Below, one piece after another: positions 50,219 through 61,954 of a stretch of 64,000 bases of DNA. The stretch covers positions 2,666,001-2,730,000 of the forward strand of contig JAKNDB010000087.1 in NCBI GenBank assembly GCA_024305405.1. The letters run 5' to 3'. Position 1 is the stretch's first letter, and every line of letters starts with the position of its first letter. The notes below the pieces were generated by a model. The model had not been told where the DNA came from and made no database searches. It was given only the letters and a program-made list of their open reading frames with translations. Made by a program: the position numbers and the translations under genes. This stretch comes from Dirofilaria immitis (Eukaryota > Nematoda > Chromadorea > Rhabditida > Onchocercidae).

Positions 50219-50722
50219 ATGGCAATATTTAACTGGCGCATAAAACAACTGATCAGAGTTCGTGTGCTATTGTGATGGTTACTTCGAATTTTTGTTGTTC
50301 TCTGTGAATTGTGAATTGGTTATGGTACAGACATTTGTTTCTTCCTCTACAGGAATCTGTCGATGTATTGTCCATTAGTTGTACATTTAAGTACAAACTA
50401 CCGATTCCGGATGCAACACAGTGGCAACTCAAAAGTCTCATATTGGTAAAACTTTATATTTCCAAAAGTGGTGTTTATCTTGATCTTTTCTTATAATTTT
50501 TGGACTAAATTCTTGCAAAGAAAAGGTGAAAATATGAATCCATGTTCTAATTCAGTTTTTTCGTATGCAAAAGGCATATTTTCATTTTTCAGTATTTTAA
50601 ATTTCATTTCTCTGGGCTACCATAACCGGTTTCAGGATTCTGAACCGATCCGGTCTGATTTAAATCGCAGAGAGGGCAAACATGTTCAATCACGGAAAAC
50701 AAGCCTTTTCCAGCACAGCTGA
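50219..50722 (+). CDS. Small hypothetical protein, two or three exons
   Basis: Two phase-0 exons with good signals stand out: 50353-50445 (acceptor TCTACAG, donor GTAAAA) and 50636-50722 (acceptor TTTCAG, TGA at 50720-50722). They read ESVDVLSISCTFKYKLPIPD..., then DSEPIRSDLNRREGKHVQSR and a short tail. A possible first exon 50219-50263 (ATG, MAIFNWRIKQLIRVR) would join in frame, but its donor, GTGCTA, is poor. Total about 74 residues. No family recognised. It could instead be the 3' part of a longer gene whose start was missed. Confidence 0.35.
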
Positions 50723-51012
50723 CATTTATCATATAGTGTTTATAATCCAAACTAAACTACGGTAGCATGGTTTGTGTTTGCTGTTAGCTGTGATTATGTT
50801 TTATCTGTCGCACCTTCGACAATGCTTCAACAGCTTTTATCATATTTATGTAAGAGATCTATTTCCTTAAAAATGTTATTTATCATCACTTGTATTATAT
50901 GGCATCTTTTGGTCATTTATTTCATCAAATACACTGAAATACGAAGTCTTTTGATTTAATACCATCGAAAAAATGTCAGCTACTGACATTTTTCTAATTT
51001 CTGGATTCAGCG
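50723..51012. other. Possible signal-anchor exon, otherwise empty
   Basis: One plus-strand stretch at about 50767-50848 reads a hydrophobic segment followed by SHLRQCFNSFYHIY and ends at a consensus GTAAGA donor. It could be an upstream exon of the broken coding stretch at 51.0-51.4 kb. No ATG-to-donor model is secure. Confidence 0.25.
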
Positions 51013-51420
51013 ATGCAATCGACTGAAAATGTTTCAAATCATACGAAATTTTTTCGGGTTCGATTATTACGCTGGTCGACTCGGTACATGAGGGTATTCG
51101 ATTCGAGCGCGATCGCTATTGCAATGAGGGTATGAGATGGGCGAACGATGCGTGCAGAAAGCTGTAATTGCATTCACTGAAAATTATCCATTGGTGTTCA
51201 TAGATGAATACGTCCACATGTCTGACACCATGTATCGAATGGAATGAACAGCTGAATGACACAGATGGATGAGTTTTGAAGCCGCTTGGAAGTTGGAAAT
51301 TAAAAGAATACGAATGAGTACTTTATTTCTCATTTTAGATAATGGGTGCACTGCAGTAATATTATCAGCTGGAGCACACGAATTAGCGGGAGGAACGACA
51401 TCATTGAAGTACAGCAAACT
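51013..51420 (+). pseudogene. Broken coding stretch, unidentified protein (pseudogene or damaged consensus)
   Basis: After a GGATTCAG acceptor, consecutive segments on the plus strand look coding but sit in different frames: about 51057-51164 (IITLVDSVHEGIRFERDRYC then NEGMRWANDACRK), 51163-51246 (KAVIAFTENYPLVFIDEYVH then MSDTMYRME), 51269-51340 (SFEAAWKLEIKRIR) and 51344-51410 (NGCTAVILSAGAHELAGGTT then SLK). Local GC is higher than in flanking DNA. The shift near 51165 fits one A missing from an AAA run; the others are not resolved. No family recognised. The minus strand is also partly open here, so strand is not fully certain. Bordered on the right by a retrotransposon remnant. Confidence 0.35.
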
Positions 51421-52499
51421 TCTGGAATATATGCTTGTATATTATTGCAGTTTCAATTACGCATTTTTGTGGTTGCACCATATCTCGCGTGAAAAATCGA
51501 GTTTTTTGATTTCAGTATCTGCAGCTACAAGTTGAACTTGGCTTCAAACCGTCGACCATTGAATTTTTGGCCATTTCGTCATTTAGTGATAACTGTTGTT
51601 TTTGGATGCTTTCATTATAGGACTACTCTGTATTGGATTCACTAGTTTTTTTCTTTTTATTGGTCAGAATGGACAAATTTTAAATTATGAAATGATATTG
51701 TATCAGCTTCATACTGAGATGATGAAATTTTTACCTATGTTTATAATAAGGTTTTTTGACGCAAGCACGTCAGCAGTCATTAAGATTGGTTGAAGTATAA
51801 TTAATTAGTAATCTGGAAAATATTTGATAATTCTAAACTATAAATTTTTATGATTTTGAAAGACGAGTTGCAAATTCTCAGTTTTTGAAATATGAAAAAG
51901 TAGCAGACATCCAATCATATAAAAAGTACCAATCACATATTAAGGCCTGAATTCGTTTTAATTAATTAGATGCTAATAATATTTATTTTCTTTCCTTTTT
52001 TTTCAGAATTAAAGGGAAAAGTGGACCTTCTTCTTTTTTTTTTTGCTATTTTTTTGACTAGATCAGCAATAGTCTTACATATATCTTGGATTATAAAATA
52101 TTATAACACAATATTGCGCTTACATTACAGTGTAAATTGAACAATATTGCGCGTAGAAATAGTAATAGGAGTCAAACAATGATACGAATTAAACAAGGAT
52201 TTAAATTAATGATATTTAAATGAATTCCTTTAAACTGTAGCTTGATCTTTGCTTCTTCGAACTATGGTTGTGCTGCTGGACTGTTGAAGGCGTTAACCGA
52301 AGGGATGGTGAGCTGTCGATAGTGAAGCTAATCATCGTTACTTATCGAAGTAACACAACTGATTCACTGATACCTTGAAATGACATTTACTCCGTTTAAA
52401 TCCTTTGACGCTTACTCTTTCTCGGTGATTATCTTTGTTCGTTTGACGTCCATTTGTTAACATCTTCCATTTAATCTTTTTGGTTTTCGCTGACATTCC
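51421..52499. other. Spacer; may include the LTR side of the BEL/Pao remnant
   Basis: AT-rich to 52.2 kb. A less AT-rich part at about 52230-52500 lies where the 3' LTR of the minus-strand BEL/Pao remnant would be expected, but no paired LTR or target duplication was recognised. Confidence 0.35.
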
Positions 52500-52800
52500 C
52501 GACCGAAATGTTTTCAGGCAGAATTTTCACTCACCTTTTGATGGCACTCCTACTCCTTGGTGATATATTTTCGTTTGGATTCAGAGTTGTTTTCTTCACT
52601 CTTTCGTGTATCCCTTCCTCCTTCTTCGAGTTACTGTCCACTTTTTTACATCCATACTTATTGTGTCGTTGATTTCCACTTGGATACAACATGTTGATAG
52701 GTCTCATGAGATATTTTCCGTTGAGCGTCTTCCCATCCATCTTTACTATTTCTGATTTCTTTTATCTTTGCTAGTTTCCATAAACCTCGAAGAGTTTCTG
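52500..52800 (-). mobile_element. BEL/Pao LTR retrotransposon remnant, 3' end of pol
   Basis: On the minus strand, RGLWKLAKIKEIRNSKDG (about 52715-52785) is the small C-terminal beta-barrel motif that follows the integrase core in BEL/Pao elements. It is followed, in another frame, by LMRPINMLYPSGN (within 52531-52740), the typical end-of-pol RPINxLYPLE motif. The two pieces are in different frames and the downstream tail is short, so the copy is a degraded fragment. No gag, protease, reverse transcriptase or LTR pair is visible in the window. Confidence 0.7.
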
Positions 52801-54531
52801 TTTAAAAAAACTGGCTGCTCAATATCACTTGAACAATGATGTTATCAAGTTGATTGAAAGTATTATCGTAAGAGGTAGGGAAATAAATGCATGTAGCATA
52901 TGAGGTATCAACTGTTGACGTTGATTATGAAATCATCATGAGAATATTTGTTATTACACATAGAAGAAATTGCCGGTAGTATTTTGATCACTGTCTTTTT
53001 CCATCGAATGTTTGTTATTCTAAAACAAAATTTATTACCGATTTTGAATAAGTAAAGTCACAAATAAATTCATATGTATGTGTTGACAACGGTTCGGAGT
53101 TTAATAAAAGAGCAAAAAATTCAACGGATTCGGCAATTAGGTAATCGGATATGTCGGATGGCATTAAATAGCTCTAACAAAAATATGCAAGCAGGTTCAG
53201 TAGACCGCATTCAGTATTCTTATTAAAACAATAAATGATTTCATGAGTCGTTTATAGGAAGGTTATCAAATATCACAAAAGTCCACTAGCGCAGTTTTTT
53301 TCGGAATGAGCAGGAAAATCCGATGAAGGAAATTTTTTCCTCCCTTCGAGTCTTCGAGGGAGTAAAAGAAGACACAAATTGTGAATTGTGACTTGCTGCC
53401 TTATTCATTTCCAATTTCTGTTCTTCATTTATGAATATCATTTCAGATACATTGATTAAAGTGTTCTATATCGTTCAATTTATGATCTAAAAGCTTAAGC
53501 TAGCTTGTGCTACAGTGATATGCTTTTGAATACATTATATCCTACATTTTCGTGATTCACAGAACAGCTCAATACATGTATAATAATAGGAGTTAAGGTT
53601 CATTACAGCTGTGCTTTTGTATTAAAAAACGCCCTATTAACTGTCACACTAACCCTGCCAAATATCTTGTTAGTTGGTTTACTTTAAGTCCTTCAGGACA
53701 TTTAACAGACGGAGGCAATCGTTGCGAAAGCTTTCGACGCTGGAACGTTGTGCAATAAATAACAGATCCCCTTTATTTATCGTTTGTTTCTTCTCTTCGA
53801 CTGAAAGGAAAAAGGGATTTTGTATTGCAATACAACACGTAATTCGTAGCACAAGAGTATGTAAACTTGTTTGCCGTTTGGTCCGGATGGAATTTTATTT
53901 TGCAGTTTGCAAATTTTTACTTTTACGCGATTTGTGTGATGTTTTATCGTCGTTTGCTTAGTGTTTTGAATAGTTGGCGTTGTAAAATTAATGGAAGGTT
54001 GGTGGGACGGGCGGATTCCTTATGACTAAATTTCCGGCCGTGATAAATCGAAAATCAAGGATGGTCCTAATTCTACGAAGGAATTAGACGGGATACTAAA
54101 TTTTTGAGCATTATTGATCCCAAGTCTTGCTGCATTTTGTTGCTATTTTTAGTTTGATTGTCAGTTTTGTTGTTGATAAAAATCTATGGCCTAGGTTTGC
54201 ATTTAGTGAAGAACACTAAAACTTAAAGATGACAAACGCAAAATGCAATAATTGATCCTTGGAAACATATTTGAATGTTTCCGTAGAATATAGTTATGAA
54301 CCATTGAATGGTTAAAATTCACTGACAAAAAAATGGATGATTGGTGATATAAAATCAAATGGTGAAAGTCAGTATTCAATATTTTAAAAGTGAAGGTGAT
54401 ATTAAGATAGTTGGGATTGAAATTCATCATTGCATTAATTCAGTTCGAAACTTGTCTATAAAATAATGCTCGGTAGAAATTCAATGATTAGCGAAGAAAT
54501 GTTTTAAGATTCTCTTGCATCTGTTCGGAAG
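52801..54531. other. Spacer upstream of SND1
   Basis: Mixed composition. A less AT-rich part at about 53600-54060 contains a 95-codon plus-strand open frame (53674-53961) without recognisable domains, and a perfect short palindrome GTCCTTCAGGAC at about 53689-53700. This could be leftover retroelement sequence or the SND1 promoter; nothing firm. Confidence 0.35.
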
Positions 54532-57500
54532 ATGTCGGAACAACAAGCCCAGCCGCAGCAGGCATCTTTATTGAAGAGAGGCTTGGTAAAACAAGTCTTA
54601 TCTGGTGACGCAATCGTTTTGCAGGTATTTTTCGTTCCATTCCACAGTTTCAGGTATCTCTCTAGCGTTTGAGTATAGACCAAAATTAATCATAGCTTGT
54701 GCTTCTGCTTATCCAAGACGAATAGACTTTAAGCGTTTTCGTGAGATTGCAGATAAGGTTGATGCATATTTGCTTGCAGATATTGCTCACTACGCGGGGC
54801 TTATAGCAGTGGGTGAATATCCATCTCCTACTAAGTATGCACATATTATAACCTCAACAACTCACAAAACTTTGCGTGGTCCTCGTGGTGGGGTAATAAT
54901 GACAAATGATGAAGCATTGCATAGAAAAATTCAATCTGCAGTTTTTTCAGGATTACATTTAATCATATTTAATGATCTATCTGAAAATATGAATTTGTGA
55001 TGGCATATTTATTTGTGCTATGTTACATCTCAAAAATATCTCTATGAAGTATTGAATTTTCAGATAGATCATTAAATATGATGAAATATGTTCACATATT
55101 TATCAGTATATCCAGCTTTAAATGTCTAATATAATTCAGGAATGCGAAATCTGAAATATGAGAATCAACTGATTTGGAATTCCTGAAATATATGGTGTAA
55201 TTTTCATTTCCCTACTACAGTTAGGTCTGGTCATAAATTCCAGAATCGCGGGCGTATTTCAAATAATCTGTAATTTCATTTCTGCAATTGATATTTTGTT
55301 GAATAGTATGCATGAGTGTGTACTATGCTGCAATACAAAATGATCAAAGGAAAAAAAATTAAACAATCAAAAAAAGCCATATTCTCTTATTGATTTCAAA
55401 AATGGTTTTCAGGGCCCACCGATGAATGGACCGCCAAAAGAGGTAACGGTATATTTGAGCAATGTGATTGCACCACGGCTGGCTAAGAGACCAACAGATA
55501 CTGAGTCCGGCAAAGAAGACGAGGTAGATAGGAAGTTTCAGGGCTAATGCTTTAAAGGAGATGAAATATGAAGTGTGAAACTTAATAGTTGCAATAATAT
55601 AAAGTAGGAGAATGCTGGAATGAAATATATATGATATATTTGTAACTTGTTTATGAAGCATAAATTTTTCTGCTGAATTTCAGCCATTTGCTTGGGAATC
55701 AAGAGAATTTCTGCGTAAGAAACTTATTGGACAAAATGTCGTTTTCCGATGCGATTATACGGCTACATCAGGAAGAGATCATGGCCGGATATATCTCGGT
55801 GGAACAAGTAATCTTTTTTCTAGACAATATTTAAAATTATTGAATCTTGATAGCAAATTGTTTTGTAATGTCTTTCGTAATTTTTATTCATTCCTTATTA
55901 AGATAATTTTAATCCTTTGCACTTACATAAATTTTAATCGAATGAAAAGGTTTGTATCATTTTTGCTATTTCTTTTTTAGATCTTGAAAATTCAGAAAAT
56001 GTGACGGAAACATGCGTATCCGAAGGGTGGCTCGAAGTAAGAGTAGGACGCGTTGCTGAGTAAGTCGGGTGTTTCTTTTTCATCGCTAAAACTTTTCTGA
56101 CTTTAAATTGGGTGAAATTATTTGGTTTATTTTATAAGTTTAATTTAGGAAGTTGTGAATCTCAATGTATTATATACTTATAGCGAATATAGCAGCAAAC
56201 TGTTAGAATTGCAAGAAGCTGCAAAAGCTGCGAAGAAAGGGAAATGGGCGTTAGAGGAAGGAAACGCACAACAACATGTAAGATTGAAAAGGCTTTTCTG
56301 ATATTTCACATTTATATGAATTTATCAACTCTATTAATTTAATCAGATTTCATATCTATGATGATTGCAATGACAGTTTATTTTACCTGCTTTCCTATTA
56401 ATCTCTATTTTTCGATCTTAAATAAAAAACTAAATTTTAGTTGTTATTGGACATAATTTTTAATCCGAAGTAAGTTGATGATGGAAAAAATATTATGCAA
56501 GGAATGCATGCTAAAATGCTTTGCATAGTAAATTATGTAATTACTTCATTATAAAATAGAAATTCTCATAATGCAAAAGCAGAGGTTTATTCCAGTATGG
56601 CTGGTAAGTGCATCATTATGCGAAATGTCTGAAAAAAAATGAATCTTTTTTTTTTTAGGATTTACTCAAAATCAAAAGGTTAATTAGGTATGATTAAATC
56701 TTTTTAGGTCATCTTATTCTTCTATACACTCAGTTTGTTCTCGTTTTTGTTTTATGCTTCAATGTTTGATGATCACTGTAAAATAACTTTTCGCATTGTT
56801 AGGTGCGGCATGTGAAATGGGTTGTAGAAAATCCACGAGCTCTTGTTGATACATTCAAGCAACAAAAATTAAAGCAGTTGTTGAGCAAGTACGAGATGGT
56901 TCAACGATCCGTGCTTTCTTGTTGCCTGATTTCTATTACGTAACAGTTATGTTGTCAGGAATTAAAGTAAGTTGCTTTTTTGATTTACTTAAAGCTGTAA
57001 TACTAGTAGATGAGACAATTTTAACCTGCAATTCTTAATAAATGAATTGTATTGTGCCAAAATTGAAGGGAATACTGATTCTCATGCACTCTGTCACTTT
57101 AAGTTAAGTTGCCAAATGAATTCAGGATGCCTTAACTATGTTCATATTGTCTTTGAAAAACTTGAAATTTATGATACTTGAAATTTCCTCCAAAGCATAA
57201 AATTTTAGAAAATTTAATTTTCAGGCACCAGCTATACGAGCTGGAGCGGATGGTCGAGCGGAAGACTATGCTGAAGAGGCACGTTATTTTGTTGAGTGTC
57301 GTTTGCTGCAAAGAGATGTGGAAATTATTCTGGAAAGTACTTCAAATCAGAATTTTGTTGGTTCCATCATACATCCCAAAGGGAACATTGCTGAGCTATT
57401 GCTCAAGGAAGGTTTTGCAAAATGTGTTGATTGGTCAATCGCTTTGGCTACATCAGGACCAGAAGTACTGCGTGCTGCCGAAAAGTTCATCAGATATTAT

Positions 57501-60500
57501 TTCTTTCTTAAATTAATTAATTAGTAAGCAAAAATCAATTTACATCAATTGGTTAGGAAATATGCAATATAGCATATTAACTTGTACGAACACTTTCATT
57601 TGGAAAGCAGCTTTTCATTTGATTTTTTGCTGCGACTGATCAAGTTAGATAATGGTGAAAAACACTGAAATTATATTTTCTATTGGTTATACCTTTATGT
57701 GCTTCTTCCTAATGAGTCTTGATATTGGGAAAGTTTTTACAATGTAGCACAGATGAATGAATATTGGTGAGAAAGGATTTATTTACGACGGATTTATTTC
57801 TTCGTCTATATTATAATATAAGGTATAATTAAATGAAATCAGTTGCCTACCATATAAAAAATGAAATTGACTTTTTAAGATTTTTGTCTGTGGTTATTTA
57901 ATGTAAGTCTTTTTGTACACTTGCACTGTTTCAGGATAGCGAAAGAGAAAAGACTTCGTTTTTGGCGTTCTTATCAACCATCCAATAATTTAAGTGTTGA
58001 TAAGAAATCGTTTACTGCAAAAGTGGTTGAAATTGTATTGGGTGACGCCCTTATTGTACAGAAAGAAAATGGTGATGAAATTAAAATTTGGCTATCCTCC
58101 GTAAAACCCCCAAGGTTATTGATATTTTTATTTGAATATTTTCTTCAATTTTCAAAAAATATCCCGAAAAATGAGGTATAATAGATGATATTATGATCTT
58201 ATCACTTTAAATTTTTAAGTCTTTGTGGCTTTCTCTTATGTTTACTAATGTGATATCACGGTATTATAATTTCTTTAGAATGTCTTATTTTTTCCAGAGA
58301 GGAAAATCGGGATGCTGAGAATAAGATTGGTCGACAGTTTCGACCGCTGTACGATATTCCTTACTTGTTTCAAGCTCGTGAATTTCTACGTAAACGATTA
58401 GTAGGCAAAAAAGTTCAGGTATGCTCCGGCGTATGGTGTAATATATGTTTCTCTATTTTAACATGGTGAACTAACAAACTTTTGCTGTACTTTTTCTTTC
58501 GGAGAGAAGCAGTTGTAAATTTTATGGTTTAATCCGAAAAATTTTGTTCTAATTAACTTGGAAAAGATTAACTCAAGATTAGCCTAAATAACAATCTTTA
58601 CTATATCTTAATTTCAAAAGATACTATGGATTGGTTGTTTATGTAGTTCAATTGTCTTGAAATTTCATTTCAGATTACTGTTGATTATATACAGGCAAAA
58701 ACAGAACAGTTTCCAGAGAAAACTTGTTGCACCGTTATGTCCGGAGGATTGAATGTTGCTGAAGCGCTAGTTTCAAAAGGTCTAGCCAAGGTAATACGAT
58801 ACAGGAGTGACGATGACAACAGGTATAGTTATAATTTGTCATTTTCTTCCTTCTTTAAAATAGAATAGAATTTGGTTTGATTTTTTTAATCTGGAATATA
58901 TGGAATGATATTATTTCAGATCTTCTCAATACGACGCTTTATTAGCTGCTGAGGCAAAAGCAGAAAAAAGCAAAAAGGGTCTATTTGCGGATAAGGAATT
59001 GGGTGATAAGGGTCCAGTTTTGAGGATTCAAGAATTGCAAGGGGTTATTTTATTGATTTTTTGTGTTTTGGTTGTTTTTTGAACAATAATTAATTTCGCA
59101 TAATTTTTTGAAATAAGTATCAGCCAAAAAGGAATGTGATAGAATAATGGGCTTACATGGAGATTTAACAACTCGTACATGGAGATTTAACAACTAGTCA
59201 TTTTGTGTGAGAGATAGCGTAAAGTAGCTAAGATGGAGCAGTAATAATTAAGAATCTAAATCTATCAGGAAATGAGAATTTGAATTTTTTGAAATTATAT
59301 CATGTAAGAAACAGAACTTATTCCATTTGTTTATAAACCTGAGTTCACAATGCGATATATATAATTATTTTATTTTTAGGATGCACAACGTTCAAAGCAA
59401 TTTTTGCCTTATTTGCAAAGATCTGCTCGCTCAGAGGCTATTGTAGAATTTATTGTGTCTGGTAGTCGAGTACGTTTATATGTTCCTAAAGAAACATGCC
59501 TTATAACCTTTTTATTTTCTGGTATTGATTGTCCTCGTGGTGCTCGTATTGGTCCAGGTGGTAAATTGATTGGTGAAAATGAACCATATGCCGAAGAAGC
59601 TGCTAAATTTACACGTTCAAAAATTATGCAACGTGAGGTTGGTTTAGAATTTCCAAAATTATGGAATTTTATGGAAGTTTTTAAAAATTGTAGGTCGTTT
59701 AGCAAAACAGTTATATTAGGATTTTTGTATCCTATAATTTCCGTTGAGGAATGAAATTTTTACAGGTAGAAATAGAAGTGGAAGGTATGGATAAATCAGG
59801 AAGTTTTATTGGCTATATGTTTGTACAAACTGAACAGGGTTTTTGTAACATGAGTGCAGCATTAGTGGAAAATGGTCTAGCAAGCGTACATTTCACAGCC
59901 GAAAAAGGTGCCTATTACTCTCAACTTTGTGTTGCGGAGGAAAAAGCTAAGAAGGTTTCAGTTTTTATTATGTTTTCTTAAGTCTCTTTTTTTCATTTTG
60001 CAGTTCATTTGTTTACTAGAATATGAGATGTTTGATTTAAGTTTCTAGAGTTGAATCTGATTTTAACACGTAATTATTCCCGATCATCACTTGAATTTAG
60101 TGGAAATCTGCGAATGTGCTAATGATTGAACAGTTGTGAAGAAGGATTATTGGCAGCAAGCCACAACAATTTTTCTTTAATTTTAGGCGAAACTAGGAAT
60201 ATGGACAAACTGGATTGATGAAGAAGCCATTTTGCAAGCTAAAATTGCTTCATCGGCTGAAAAGACAGAACGTACGATAAATTATCGAAAAGTGGTTGTT
60301 ACCGATGTGCAAAAGGGAATTTCAAATTTGCTGCTCAATCGGTGGATGATGGTAGGTTGATCGGAGTATCTAATAAGAAAAATTAAAAGCTGAAGTGGTA
60401 ACTTTGGGAATCATGCAAGAGGAAAGTATGATTTTGATTAGATATTATAGTTAACAATTACTCGTTCTCAGTTTGTAGTCTTGTGATTGCAAATTTTTAA

Positions 60501-61954
60501 TTGTAAATTTGTGATAAAAATGTCGATATTACATCGGTTTTTGGATCGAAATATTTTGGATTGGATTTTGGAACAAGTTGTCAACTATTAATATTCAGGT
60601 CCAAAACTTGAAAAAATGATGAAAGAATTACGTGAAGAATTGAGGAAAAAACCACCAGTAATTGGTGCATATGTTCCACGACGTGGAGATTTATGCGTTG
60701 CACAATTTTCGGTTGATAAATTGTGGTACCGAGCGCGTGTTGAAGGAATAAAAGGAAAAAAGCTGATATTTTATATATCGACTTTGGAAATGTTATTTCT
60801 TTACAAGTTATTATAAAAAATGGCAAAAAGAACAGAGATTAGTTAACTGCCTGCATTCTTTACTCTCTCACCTTCTCTAGGTAGTATATCATCTTAGAAG
60901 TTGGCAATATAAATTGCATTTGTTCCCTTTAGAAACTTTGCAGTGTTATACGCTATTCATTGCTTAAAATCAAAAGATTTTTCCTTTCTAAATGAGCAGT
61001 ATAAAAAATTTTTAGAATATAAAAGTTCAATTTAAATACTTCTATTTGCTTTTAATGCATAATTAGTTGTTTAAAATAGATGTAACGTATCACTGATTGC
61101 AGAGAGAAACAGTTGATTTGACATCGATAGCTACTTTGCCAGCTGGTTATGCAGCACAGCCATCAGGCGCACGCGAATATCAAATGGCTTTCTTACAAAT
61201 GCCCAATGATCCTAGTCATGCGAATAATTCGGACATAGCATTTGAGCAAATACTATTCTCAGTGCCGTTCATGTTTGTAAATATCGAATATCGGGATGCT
61301 GGAATAGAACATGTCACAGCAATCATTGAAATATCTGATGGCACTCGTACTGATGTTGCAAAAACGCTTATTGCTGAAGGACATGCTTTGACAGAACAAA
61401 AACGAGAGAAGAGATTTGCTTCATTGGTAGTTTATTATTTTTACTGTCCTTCATTAAAGCATGTTAGTGTAAAATTGATGAAGTGGGTAGAATACTTCAT
61501 GTTAAAGTTACTAGAGTATGTTGAAGAGTAAAATTTAAAACGGACCGTAATATATTTCTTGTCAGTGATAAAAATCTCAGAAATTTTGTGGAAATAAATT
61601 AGGAAACCAAGAAAGAGAATAAATGTTAAGAAAAAAATTTGCGACAGAGTGATGAATTGCTCGATCCTTTATCGGATTATTATTGTCTCACATTTGCTTG
61701 AATTTCTTCTTTGATATTGATCAATTTTTATAAAAATACAATTTCCTATATGATTTGAGACACTTCCTATCATTTACCACCACTGCAAAATTCGATGAAC
61801 GAGGCATTTTTTCCATGAAAATGAAGAAATATAATTGAAGATTTAAGCATGCATAAATTTATAGATTGCGGAATATCAAGAAACTGAGAAGATAGCCCGC
61901 CGCGAGCATCGTAACATTTGGGAATATGGTGATTTTACCGGTAATGAATTATAG
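54532..61954 (+). CDS. SND1: SND1 / Tudor-SN (p100) nuclease-like protein, 17 exons
   Basis: Tudor-SN is a nuclear and cytoplasmic RNA-binding protein with staphylococcal-nuclease-like (SN) domains and a Tudor domain; it acts in splicing, RNA decay and stress granules. Exons: 54532-54624, 55413-55523, 55684-55807, 55981-56059, 56184-56277, 56803-56966, 57225-57484, 57935-58114, 58298-58418, 58674-58822, 58920-59043, 59380-59637, 59766-59954, 60187-60351, 60599-60806, 61103-61426, 61865-61954. About 911 residues against 910 in human. Landmarks: [20 protein letters not shown] SN1 block, [94 protein letters not shown] and the Tudor motif [20 protein letters not shown] followed by YIDFGN. One-base gaps in A runs at 56864, 60311 and 60756 break exons 6, 14 and 15; exit phases confirm all three. 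Intron 1 carries a foreign glyA fragment. Confidence 0.96.
54655..54958 (+). pseudogene. glyA: Bacterial-type serine hydroxymethyltransferase (glyA) fragment in SND1 intron 1, probable Wolbachia-to-nucleus transfer
   Basis: About 100 codons without a stop read the middle of SHMT, the PLP enzyme linking serine, glycine and one-carbon metabolism. Visible are [54 protein letters not shown], then [17 protein letters not shown] and IQSAVFSG. The DIAH motif (PLP-binding Asp and His) and the HK of TTHKT (Schiff-base Lys) are present. The wording is that of bacterial, Rickettsiales-like GlyA ([22 protein letters not shown]), not of animal SHMT. Both ends of the enzyme are missing: roughly residues 170-270 of about 420 remain. 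It lies in the sense orientation in the 788-bp first intron, with no conserved join to either exon, so it is most likely inert. Wolbachia as the donor is inference from the host type. Confidence 0.85.
54962..55082. repeat. Perfect 27-bp inverted repeat with 67-bp loop
   Basis: The left arm 54962-54988 (starting ATCATATTTAATGATC) is the exact reverse complement of the right arm 55056-55082. The loop is 54989-55055. The left arm begins within a few bases of the point where SHMT similarity stops. The structure could form a strong hairpin in the SND1 pre-mRNA. Confidence 0.9.
59152..59198. repeat. 22-bp tandem duplication in SND1 intron 11
   Basis: Two adjacent copies of TACATGGAGATTTAACAACT plus two bases, with one difference at the end. 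Confidence 0.8.

Noticed and set aside
52232..52305. Exon-like segment (ASSNYGCAAGLLKALTEG) ending at a GTGAGC donor
   Set aside because: Lies where the LTR side of the BEL/Pao remnant is expected, has no acceptor of quality and no partner exon in phase.
53674..53961. 95-codon plus-strand open frame upstream of SND1
   Set aside because: Composition is explained by locally higher GC; no domain or exon signals. Could be retroelement or promoter DNA.
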